A stretch of 12,038 nucleotides of DNA from DASYZQ01 sp035946175 (GTDB lineage Bacteria; Patescibacteriota; Saccharimonadia; Saccharimonadales; UBA4665), in NCBI GenBank assembly GCA_035946175.1, contig DASYZQ010000030.1:1-12038 (forward strand). Direction: 5' to 3'. Each line of letters begins with the position of its first letter. Position 1 is the stretch's first letter. Positions 5,201-12,033 of this stretch are shown here, one piece after another. Made by a program: the position numbers and the translations under genes. Under the pieces are notes generated by a model. The model was not told the origin of the DNA, did not search any database, and worked only from the letters and a program-made list of their open reading frames with translations.

Positions 5201-7504
5201 TTATACCTTCAGCCCTTCGTGATTACTTATGTCTGATATACCGCTCATTGCTGCAACCGGCACGACACCGCTCTCATCTCCGTGGTACAGTACCGCCCGC
5301 CAATCGAGCCGCGAGGTGTCATTGGAGACCGCTTGTTTTGTCGGCTCAACAGTGACATAGAGCCAACTGGTCAGACCGCGCCATATGTCCGTCAACGTAT
5401 GCATAATACCGATATAGGCTACGATCGCCCAGCTTGCTACCACAGCGTTGAAACCGGCGAAGGCTGCATTGCCCCAGTTGCGAGCCAGTTCATCCCGCCA
5501 CAGCGTAACCAGTGAAAAAGCAACAATCAGAAGGGGTGTCAGAATGTAGAGCAGCGGGGCGATAGTCCGATCTCTTACCTTTGGCGTACGGGCAAACGGG
5601 ATCTTCTTACCACTCAAGGCCTGCTGCAATGACTTGAGTACGCCAGCTAAGTTGACCGGCAGGAGTATGATATTGAAGCCATAGATCCGCAACACATCGC
5701 TCCGCTTATACCCGCAGTACTTCAGGTCGTTGGCCATAGCCAGGAAATAGGGCAGGGCCGCGAGCACCACAAAGGGGCTCAAAAGTCGTCCGTCGTACGG
5801 ATAAGCCAGCAGTAGTACCAGCCCGAAACTCGCCCAGGCAATCGAAGCCATGTAGTTGAGTCGCAGTAATACTTCCATCCTAGATACAAATTCGCTCCGG
5901 CGGCGGCGTTCCCGGGTGTGCGACCAGAGTTTAGGCAGAATCAGCAGCCCACCATTGGCCCAACGCCGGCGCTGTACGACCAGCGAACCAAAATCCGGCG
6001 GAGTCGCACTGTAGCTAAGTCGCTCCGGGTAGTTGACCAGGCTCCAGCCATGCAAGACAAGGTCAATACTTGACTCGGTATCTTCGATAACCGTACGATC
6101 TTGGATGTAGCGGCGGATCTCAAAGCCACCGACCCACTCTTTCTCAACAATATCTTCCAATGCACACTTGCGAATCACCGCGTTAGCGCCAACCCAAAAG
6201 GTCGCACCATAGTAGCTCATACCCTGGTGCAAAATGTGCTGGATATCTGTCGTAGCACCAGCCAGTCGTTCAATCCGTGTACCGGCTCCCCGAAAGGACG
6301 AGTAGGGCGTTTGCGTGACGGCCACCTGCTCGTTACCGGGTTGCTCCAAGAAGTAGACCAACCGCAGACAGTAGTCGCGCAGCAGTATTGAGTCAGCGTC
6401 AAGCGTCAGCAGAAAATCACTATCCGGAATCGTTATATCACCAGCCCTCCTGCTGCTAACGGGCATCAGGATCGGGCCGTCCGGCGTCTGCATCTGCCGA
6501 TAACTGCCACCCATGAGACCGATGTAGGAGTTTAGGTTCATCGCCTTATTGAACTCATGCGAGAAGCAGGCATACTTCTTCCGCTCAAAGAAGCTCATCT
6601 CAGCGTCAAAAATCCAAGCCAATCGCCGATAGAGTTGGTGCACCCGGGCTGTAGACAACCGGGCCTTGTCCCTAACTGAAGCCTCAAGCGCCTCGGCCAC
6701 TAGGCTCAACTCTTGAGCCAACCCCCGCAAAACCTGCTCGGCAAAGAACTCGTCAACATGGTCATCGATTTCTTCAGCAGCGGCCTGATTCTTCAGCCAC
6801 TGTGCCGCCCAGCGGTACTGAGCTGCCAGATCACCCACAGTCTGGCTGTCAACAAAGGCGAACTTGGTAATCGTCTTCTCAAAACGTCGAAGAGCATCAC
6901 GGAAACGGTCACGAGGCTCTGCTAGCAGCTGAGTAATGTCTTCGGCCAATGTCTCAGTGTCTTTGAGCAATTGCGCGGCTGCCGAATTGGTCGGGTGGGG
7001 GTTGTTGTCGATAAGCAAGACCACACGTAGCCCAGGATACTCCTGCAGAGCAGCCGACAGCATAGTTTTACGAACTACCGGTACCTCTTCATTAACTGCC
7101 GGGATGAGCACAGTAATCGAAGGTTGTTTTTTAGAAAAGTAGCGCTCCAGCTCCGCACGGGGGACCCGTACGTGCTTAGCAAAGCGCTGCAGTGCTCCCT
7201 GACGAGTGATCAGGTACATCAACGCCGAGAATGTCAGGAAGGTTACGACAACCAGATAAGCAAAGGCTTGCATCGTGAACTCAAAACTACCATGGCCTTC
7301 AAAGAATTGCCGGATGACGGTAGATATAACATAGACGACCCACATACTGACCGTCATCACGATAGCCAGACGACTAAGCATGACCTTCCGTGTGGAGGGT
7401 TGCTCGTGCATCATTGATAAAGGAGCAGTCCGACGCTCGGCGCCCCATTGCCGTTTGCGGGCAGGCTGGCTACTACGCTGGGAATGGCGTTTGAACAAAT
7501 TCAT
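5201..7504 (-). CDS. Processive family 2 glycosyltransferase (chitin/cellulose/PNAG synthase-like)
   Basis: A 767-residue inner-membrane polysaccharide synthase. Two membrane segments (about 43-63 and 76-99) precede a cytoplasmic GT-A domain, followed by about four or five hydrophobic segments between 550 and 705. Catalytic motifs are in order: TVLIPAVNEE (131-140), D166 in LLIDNN, D369-A-D371 in LTLDADS, E474-D475 (TED equivalent) and Q511-R-R-R-W515. QxxRW marks the processive, BcsA/NodC/chitin-synthase-like branch. The spacing from D166 to DAD is about 200 residues, far above the 70 or so in BcsA. The extra part (about 175-310) is helical and charged, a large insertion of unknown role. The C-terminus (720-767) is cytoplasmic or extracellular and lacks a PilZ domain. 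ATG 7504 is preceded by AAGGAAGG and a near-consensus promoter. The downstream gene is the GH18 hydrolase, which points to a GlcNAc-type product. Confidence 0.88.
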   Translation of the reverse strand: MNLFKRHSQRSSQPARKRQWGAERRTAPLSMMHEQPSTRKVMLSRLAIVMTVSMWVVYVISTVIRQFFEGHGSFEFTMQAFAYLVVVTFLTFSALMYLITRQGALQRFAKHVRVPRAELERYFSKKQPSITVLIPAVNEEVPVVRKTMLSAALQEYPGLRVVLLIDNNPHPTNSAAAQLLKDTETLAEDITQLLAEPRDRFRDALRRFEKTITKFAFVDSQTVGDLAAQYRWAAQWLKNQAAAEEIDDHVDEFFAEQVLRGLAQELSLVAEALEASVRDKARLSTARVHQLYRRLAWIFDAEMSFFERKKYACFSHEFNKAMNLNSYIGLMGGSYRQMQTPDGPILMPVSSRRAGDITIPDSDFLLTLDADSILLRDYCLRLVYFLEQPGNEQVAVTQTPYSSFRGAGTRIERLAGATTDIQHILHQGMSYYGATFWVGANAVIRKCALEDIVEKEWVGGFEIRRYIQDRTVIEDTESSIDLVLHGWSLVNYPERLSYSATPPDFGSLVVQRRRWANGGLLILPKLWSHTRERRRRSEFVSRMEVLLRLNYMASIAWASFGLVLLLAYPYDGRLLSPFVVLAALPYFLAMANDLKYCGYKRSDVLRIYGFNIILLPVNLAGVLKSLQQALSGKKIPFARTPKVRDRTIAPLLYILTPLLIVAFSLVTLWRDELARNWGNAAFAGFNAVVASWAIVAYIGIMHTLTDIWRGLTSWLYVTVEPTKQAVSNDTSRLDWRAVLYHGDESGVVPVAAMSGISDISNHEGLKV

Positions 7505-7507
7505 ATT

Positions 7508-7515
7508 CCTTCCTT
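7508..7515 (-). promoter_or_regulatory. Strong Shine-Dalgarno of the GT2 gene
   Basis: AAGGAAGG on the minus strand ends three bases before ATG 7504, with an upstream AAGG at seven to eight bases. It is the clearest Shine-Dalgarno in the window and contrasts with the genes that have none. It fixes the GT2 start. Confidence 0.6.
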
Positions 7516-7561
7516 GGCAACTCGCCGACCATCTCTAGTCGACAGCTGCATTCAGGTGAGA

Positions 7562-7590
7562 AGTATACCATATTATGGACACTAGGTCAA
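7562..7590 (-). promoter_or_regulatory. Near-consensus sigma70 promoter of the GT2-GH18 operon
   Basis: On the minus strand TTGACC (7590-7585, 5/6), a 17-base spacer and TATACT (7567-7562, 5/6) form a strong promoter. An extended -10 TGG directly precedes the hexamer. The expected start near 7555 gives a leader of about 50 bases to ATG 7504. Confidence 0.8.
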
Positions 7591-7660
7591 CTCAGTTTTA
7601 TCCTGATAGTCAGAAACAGGGAGGCCCCTACGCGATGCAAGGAAGTGGAGCGCCTCATAG

Positions 7661-8125
7661 TTAATATAGGCGATTAAAAATGGCGGGTGCATCGGCGGCA
7701 GCAATTTTGGCCGCGATGTCCTCGGCCCTAAGGAATTTCGGCAATATATCCGTGGTTGCTGGGTCAACGAAAGCTATTTCGGCAATCTCGATTTGGCCGT
7801 GCGTGCTTTTCGATAGATCTACCCGTAAGTAGTCATCAGCATTAGCAATGTGGAAAAAGAATTCCAAGTGCTCGGCGTCGGTTTCAGGAGTAGCAAACTG
7901 CTGAATATACAGCAATCCACCAACTTTCGGCGCTACACCAGTCTCTTCTTGTATCTCGCGTATAAGCCCATCGACAAGGCCCTCGCCTTCGTCGAGGCCA
8001 CCACCGGGCAGGCACCACCAATCATTGGCAGAAGCCGGCAAAGCCCCAACATAGGGCTTAAGGCGCACACATAGAAGCTTGCCACTTTGAAAGGCAATTG
8101 CCCTGACCGCAATACGTCGTTTCAC
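7661..8125 (-). CDS. Nudix hydrolase
   Basis: A 154-residue single-domain Nudix hydrolase. The box is complete: G42-x5-E48-x7-R56-E57-I-x-E60-E61-x-G63-V64. It is preceded by WWCLPGG (36-42), the usual strand entering the box, and followed by the second sheet (YIQQFATPETDAEHLEFFFH). All metal-binding glutamates are present, so it should be an active Mg-dependent pyrophosphohydrolase; the substrate is unknown. It starts at GTG 8125: no ATG lies near, and an extended -10 TGC-TACTAT ends seven bases before the GTG, so a leaderless message is expected. A 35-codon frame (8173-8280) lies upstream and the GT2 promoter downstream. No clear terminator separates it from the GT2 operon, so read-through into GT2 is possible. 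Confidence 0.85.
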   Translation of the reverse strand: MKRRIAVRAIAFQSGKLLCVRLKPYVGALPASANDWWCLPGGGLDEGEGLVDGLIREIQEETGVAPKVGGLLYIQQFATPETDAEHLEFFFHIANADDYLRVDLSKSTHGQIEIAEIAFVDPATTDILPKFLRAEDIAAKIAAADAPAIFNRLY

Positions 8126-8132
8126 GTTTCTT

Positions 8133-8141
8133 ATAGTAGCA
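8133..8141 (-). promoter_or_regulatory. Extended -10 promoter of the GTG-start Nudix gene
   Basis: TGC-TACTAT (8141-8133) is an extended -10 whose hexamer ends seven bases before GTG 8125, placing the transcription start on the start codon. No Shine-Dalgarno is present and no -35 was found at 16-18 bases. Confidence 0.5.
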
Positions 8142-8337
8142 TAGAGATGTTAAAAGAGTATTACATGACCTCTTATCTCTTGTACTTATATGAGTGTGTC
8201 CCCTCAAGCGCCTCAATTATTTTGTCTGAAGGCCCAGCCACATGAAAGATAGGTTGGTATATCCACATTCCTTCCAGCATGAAATTTCGTACGCATGTCG
8301 GCAGAGCTATACAAAAGGACAGCCGATACTACTGGGC
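8142..8337. other. Gap between the two minus-strand Nudix-domain genes
   Basis: This gap of about 200 bases has no strong terminator. A minus-strand frame at 8173-8280 encodes 35 residues (starting MLEGMWIYQPIF, ending in KYKR) and stays open about 20 codons upstream of its ATG. It could be a small gene or the tail of a decayed one. It has no ribosome site or leaderless -10, so I do not call it as a gene. Confidence 0.35.
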
Positions 8338-8997
8338 TCAGGCAGGCAGTTCTGCACGAATTTGATGCACGAATGGATAGCCACAGTCGTTGATGGCCTG
8401 CAGGAGTAACTTGAGATCGGGGATTAAATGGTGCTCATCCAGCTTAGTTATGTCTATGGGCTTCAGCTCAGTGGGTAAATGTGGTGGTAGATCAGAGATG
8501 TCGACCTTATGCACGAAAGCTATGGCATGACTTAGCGGCTCACCGTGCTTATTGATAATAATGTCAGCTATACCACAAAAATCGGGCAGGCCAATTGACA
8601 GACCGGTCTTTTCATACACCTCGCGCTGCGCTGCGTATTGCGCATCTTCACCAAAATGGATTTTGCCGCCGATTAACCCCCATAAATTCCGGTATGGTTC
8701 TTTCGGCTTTTTATATAGCAGAGTTTGGCCGCTATGGGTAAGTAATGTGTAAGTTATGACCTTTGGTATTCGGACGGGCCTGGTGCGGTTGGCGGACAGG
8801 TAATCGATCTCCCGCAGGCCCTTGTCAGTCAGGTGATAGGCTTGGTCGTCATTTTTCTCTACAAGACCATCCGCAGTAAGCTGTTTAAGATGGTAGCGAA
8901 AGTGGCTACTCTCTATACCTTCGGGCATTAAATCAGAATAACGCAGTGGCTGTCCATAACGCAGCTTGTCGAGTATAGCCTTTTGCAGGTAATGCAT
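8338..8997 (-). CDS. Winged-helix DNA-binding domain fused to a variant Nudix domain
   Basis: From the chosen start, 219 residues in two domains. Residues 1-66 are a winged helix: helix 1 (LQKAILDKLRYG), a recognition-helix region (ESSHFRYHLKQLTADGLVEK) and a wing ending in YHLTDKGLREIDYL, resembling ArsR/MarR-like regulators. Residues 78-200 are a Nudix domain with box G111-x5-E117-x7-R125-E126-V-x-E129-K130-x-G132-L133. K130 replaces the second Glu of the EE pair (MutT Glu57), one of the metal ligands, so catalysis may be weak and the domain may serve as a ligand sensor. NrtR regulators also join Nudix and winged helix but in the opposite order. In-frame ATGs at 9039 and 9009 are alternatives. 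8997 is preferred because TACAAT (9013-9008) lies just upstream and overlaps the 9009 ATG. Divergent from the dioxygenase operon, it is a likely local regulator (inference). Confidence 0.8.
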   Translation of the reverse strand: MHYLQKAILDKLRYGQPLRYSDLMPEGIESSHFRYHLKQLTADGLVEKNDDQAYHLTDKGLREIDYLSANRTRPVRIPKVITYTLLTHSGQTLLYKKPKEPYRNLWGLIGGKIHFGEDAQYAAQREVYEKTGLSIGLPDFCGIADIIINKHGEPLSHAIAFVHKVDISDLPPHLPTELKPIDITKLDEHHLIPDLKLLLQAINDCGYPFVHQIRAELPA

Positions 8998-9007
8998 ACG
9001 TACCGAC

Positions 9008-9013
9008 ATTGTA
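9008..9013 (-). promoter_or_regulatory. -10 element of the HTH-Nudix gene
   Basis: TACAAT (9013-9008, 5/6) lies ten bases before ATG 8997, implying a leader of only about three bases. No matching -35 stands at 17 bases. It argues for the shortest of three possible starts, but is a single hexamer. Confidence 0.35.
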
Positions 9014-9044
9014 CTTTGTAAAAACAATTTCCTACACATTTTTT

Positions 9045-9058
9045 TTGACGAGGGTCAA
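9045..9058. promoter_or_regulatory. Operator-like palindrome in the divergent promoter region
   Basis: TTGAC-GAGG-GTCAA is a perfect 5-bp inverted repeat with a 4-base centre. It also presents TTGACG on the plus strand and TTGACC on the minus strand, which match -35 hexamers 5/6 back to back. It lies between the HTH-Nudix and dioxygenase genes beside a T8 run (9039-9046). Use as a -35 is uncertain because neither strand has a good -10 at 16-18 bases. Confidence 0.4.
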
Positions 9059-9113
9059 CATGAGTAGGTAGCACCTAAGACAACGGAGGCAAGCCACGAC
9101 TCACGCTAGAATT

Positions 9114-10244
9114 ATGACCCCCGAAACAGGTCAGTTGGTCGCGTCCGTTGAAGCAGCGCAAGATACCGACCCGGGTTTAGTAGATGTCCGAATGTCTCAT
9201 CTGGTTGAACATTTGGCTGCCCGCTGCGCTGAGCCAGCCGTACGTGCTAGGTACAAGGAGTACGCCAACGCGACAGGAGTCACAGAGGCCTACCCCTTGG
9301 ACGCCGATGGCTATGCCCAGACATTTGACCCCCTGCAAGAAGAGACCGAACTATTTGAAGCATGGCAACGTTACGGAGTGGCCGTCGGGAGCCATGTGGT
9401 TCCGGATAAGTTATGCGTATCCGCTGTGCAAAAAGTACACGACACGCTGCAATCGCTAAGCGATGCACAATTTTATATGGACCAACCCGATACTTTTGAT
9501 GCCATGCCGATTGATTCGTTCGGGGTACCAATTTTATCCCGAGGCTTTTTTGAAGTGTATCACGATGACGTGCTGGCTCAGCTGCGTCAATCTTTGCACC
9601 TCTATCTTCACCACGTTATTTTGTGGGGACAGGCCGACCTATGGACAACCTTTGATAGATTTGGCGTTAAGCTGCCTGGTCACATCGAATCTGCTGCCCT
9701 GCCGCTCCATGTTGACCAGAACCCTAACTTTAATCCTGGCTTTACGACCACTCAAGGAGTAGTAGCGCTCGAAGACTGCCCGGCAGAACGAGGCACTTTG
9801 CGAGTAGCGCCAGGCTCGAAAAACTACTTTGCGGCCTATGGTCGTATGGCGATTGGCGGCGGCCAGTATGTAGAACTTAAGCTCGATGATCCAGTGGCCG
9901 AAGTCCTAACCAACCTTGCCGCGCCGTTGCCCATACGCAAGGGTAGTGTCGCGAGCTGGGATAGCCGGACAACACATGCCAATAGTGCCAACATCTCTGA
10001 GCAGCCCAGGTTTGTTGCCCTGATTTCAGCCGGGCCCGCTCAGGGGAGCAATCGAGCGGCAGTGACGGCTCGAGATAAGGCCTTTGAAACCGGTGCAGGC
10101 ATCAACGTTCGTGGTGCCCTGATGCACGCCAGCAGACGACCTCGTTACTCGAATGAGTCTGCGTTGGCTGCAATTCGTCAACCTGAAAGGCTTAGCCTCT
10201 TGGGCAAATTACTCTACGGACAAGTGCAATATGGTCATAGCTAA
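9114..10244 (+). CDS. Phytanoyl-CoA dioxygenase (PhyH)-like Fe(II)/2-oxoglutarate oxygenase
   Basis: A 376-residue cytoplasmic protein with the PhyH-type double-stranded beta-helix signature. The iron ligands are H199-x-D201 (LPLHVDQNP) and distal H288 (SRTTHANSAN); R299, eleven residues on, is placed to bind 2-oxoglutarate. Between them lies the family's G-T-L-R-V-A-P-G-S turn (227-235), preceded by a hydrophobic strand (GVVALEDCP). The first 90 residues are helical and specific to this protein. PhyH enzymes hydroxylate, halogenate or otherwise oxidise diverse small molecules, so the substrate cannot be named. It is the first gene of a plus-strand operon, overlapping the next gene by 14 bases. 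TAGAAT (9107-9112) sits one base before the ATG, too close to drive a message containing it; GGAGG (9085-9089) is 24 bases upstream, too far for a normal ribosome site. Start confidence is therefore moderate; TTG 9135 and ATG 9192 are alternatives. Confidence 0.8.
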   Translation: MTPETGQLVASVEAAQDTDPGLVDVRMSHLVEHLAARCAEPAVRARYKEYANATGVTEAYPLDADGYAQTFDPLQEETELFEAWQRYGVAVGSHVVPDKLCVSAVQKVHDTLQSLSDAQFYMDQPDTFDAMPIDSFGVPILSRGFFEVYHDDVLAQLRQSLHLYLHHVILWGQADLWTTFDRFGVKLPGHIESAALPLHVDQNPNFNPGFTTTQGVVALEDCPAERGTLRVAPGSKNYFAAYGRMAIGGGQYVELKLDDPVAEVLTNLAAPLPIRKGSVASWDSRTTHANSANISEQPRFVALISAGPAQGSNRAAVTARDKAFETGAGINVRGALMHASRRPRYSNESALAAIRQPERLSLLGKLLYGQVQYGHS

Positions 10245-11374
10245 AAACAGTATCTTGCTAAATGCTGAGCCCTTCGGTTTTGGCCCCGCCGCAGCGATTG
10301 CTGCGATTGCTGCAATGCTACAGGTGCACAATGTTCCACTCGGTTATATAGGCGAAGATCATACTCATGATCTACAGCAGGCGATTGGCTATAGGGATAG
10401 GTACGATGTATCTGGTCATGGGCCGAAGACACGCTTACGTGTATGGCGAGAAGCAGCTCAAATATACGGCACTTTTATGACAGCTATGGACTTTGCGGCT
10501 GCCGAGCAGGCGCAACGAGCAGGTATGCAGGTTATTGTCTATGACGCACTGTCGTGGTACTGGCCGGATATACCGGATGCCATTAAGAAAGCTGATCTTT
10601 ATATCGCGCAAGACTTTTATGGTGTTAGGCCCAGGGTAGCCGCCGAGATTAGTCCTCACACCAAAACGAAGGTTGTTCCGCCGATTGTTTCATGCTGTTC
10701 AAGTACCAAACAACGCGATGTTGTCTTACTCAATTTAGGCGGTCTGCAAAATCCGATTTGGCAGGAAGCCCAGGCTGTTAATTATGCCCGGGTGATGGTA
10801 GCAGCGGTTCGTTCAATCTTCCCCCCTCCTCAAAAGCTACGGATAGCTACCAGCCGCCGAATCGCGCAAGCTCTGCAAGATCCGGACGTTAAGACATATG
10901 GCGCAGGCGAGATACAAACGATTTTATCCAGAACAAGTCTGGCTATTATGACGCCGGGGCTCGGCAACATCTACGATTCAGCGGCATACAGTATACCAAC
11001 CGTTTGGCTACCCCCCCAATGATAGCCAGGCGAAACAGCTTGCGTTACTAAAAAGACATAATTGCTGCGATGCAGCGGTTCCCTGGAAAGACATAGGTAT
11101 GGACCTGGATTTGACAGCCCCACAACCAGTAATATTGAAGGCCATTGCCGAGCACATTAAGCGCCTTACGAGCAACAGCGAATCAGCAAGACGCCTCCAA
11201 ACGACCCTGCAGCAGGCCTTGTCGATAGCCAGGAAGCGACGAATTAGCAAGTCTTCTAATTTATTGTCTGAATTTGGTTCGGACGGCACGGCGGCAATAG
11301 TCAATGAAGTACTACAGTTTATGAACAGGCAGATGTCGGTCAGTGATCCTCCCTTGAAAGTGGCTGCCACATGA
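10231..11374 (+). CDS. GT-B (UGT/MurG-like) glycosyltransferase-like protein, split by a frameshift
   Basis: The intact part runs from ATG 10231 to TGA 11020-11022 (263 residues). It has an N-terminal GFGPAAA-type glycine turn after a first strand, and a second Rossmann domain opening with VVLLNLGGL (164-172). The donor-site region follows: MTPGLGNIYDSAAYSIPTVW, then LPP. UGT/MurG-type enzymes have a conserved G-x-G/N-x-x-E/D-A...P-x-x-x-P segment here, transferring an NDP-sugar to an acceptor. Reading stops just after C7 (11011-11017). Removing one C continues in phase as LPPNDSQAKQLALLKRHNC and onward to TGA 11372-11374, giving 380 residues, normal for a GT-B enzyme. That extended frame ends in an ATGA overlap with the next gene, strong support for one original gene. 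ATG 10231 is preferred to 10153, which lies deep in the dioxygenase gene. Acceptor and donor are unknown; a non-catalytic GT-B relative is possible. Confidence 0.7.
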
Positions 11375-12033
11375 TAAGGAAGGCAACTCTTCCCGCCATC
11401 ATTGCCGATCACAACTATGTCATGATCCGTGACGAGTTTTGTGAACAGCTCCGTCGGTCATTGCAGGACGAACCGACCAGTTTGCCGTTCATCCGTAATA
11501 CACTGCCGACCACGCCGCTAGTGCAAACAGGTGAGTTGTTTCAGATCTTTGTTATTGGCGGGACTAAGGGTGAAGTGGCAACCGTACGAGCTGACTCTCA
11601 AGGTGCGATCACAATTCTACAGCACAAGGCCTATCCTAAGCTGGCCAAATTCAAAACATGGGATGATCTTTTAGACTTTATTGACCCCCGGGTTACCAGC
11701 ACCACAAGAGCTATTTGCTTGAATTTCGGGTTCGCCTTAGTACCCGTTACCAATGCGAAAGGTAATCTTGACGGCATTATGATTGGCAACGACACTAAGG
11801 GTCATCTGTTTCGAGGTTTGCCGCAACAACCAGTCGGCGCGGCAATCGAAGCGTATTTTCAGGCTAAGTATGGTCGCGATCTCGTCATTACTGTCGGCAA
11901 TGATGTCGTTTGTTTGGCTGCTGCTGCAATGTGCCCTGGGCAAGATACAGCCTTGGCGGGAATTGTCGGCACCGGCTATAACCTATACACCTCCCACTTA
12001 ATCTTGCGCCACGTCAGCCCTGAGCCCAAGTAG
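11371..12033 (+). CDS. Hexokinase-fold (sugar kinase-like) protein, C-terminally short
   Basis: A 220-residue protein matching the front part of the eukaryotic-type hexokinase fold. The phosphate-1 loop is IGGTKGE (62-68). LNFGFALVPVTNAKG and GNDTKGH correspond to the hexokinase FSFP...Q and WTKGF segments. VGNDVVC holds the catalytic-base Asp178 (hexokinase N-D-T-V-G). GIVGTGYN (197-204) is the phosphate-2 loop. Hexokinases phosphorylate the 6-hydroxyl of hexoses with ATP. Full-length members are about 450 residues; here TAG follows 16 residues after the phosphate-2 loop, removing the adenosine-binding half. Neither other forward frame continues the family sequence within the window, so truncation, a frameshift beyond sight, or a minimal divergent kinase all remain. 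It starts by ATGA overlap with the preceding gene and is clearly in its operon. Confidence 0.65.
   Translation: MIRKATLPAIIADHNYVMIRDEFCEQLRRSLQDEPTSLPFIRNTLPTTPLVQTGELFQIFVIGGTKGEVATVRADSQGAITILQHKAYPKLAKFKTWDDLLDFIDPRVTSTTRAICLNFGFALVPVTNAKGNLDGIMIGNDTKGHLFRGLPQQPVGAAIEAYFQAKYGRDLVITVGNDVVCLAAAAMCPGQDTALAGIVGTGYNLYTSHLILRHVSPEPK

Noticed and set aside
8173..8280. 35-codon minus-strand frame (MLEGMWIYQPIF and onward, ending KYKR)
   Set aside because: It looks protein-like but is short, has no Shine-Dalgarno or leaderless -10, and matches no family I know. It may be the tail of a decayed gene.
9085..9105. Upstream non-ATG start of the dioxygenase at ACG 9096, six bases after GGAGG
   Set aside because: ACG is a very poor start codon, and the added residues do not resemble a domain; ATG 9114 is kept with moderate confidence.
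11008..11412. 134-codon minus-strand frame over the 3' part of the glycosyltransferase gene
   Set aside because: It mirrors the frame-restored glycosyltransferase coding sequence, crosses the ATGA junction, and its product shows no domain pattern.
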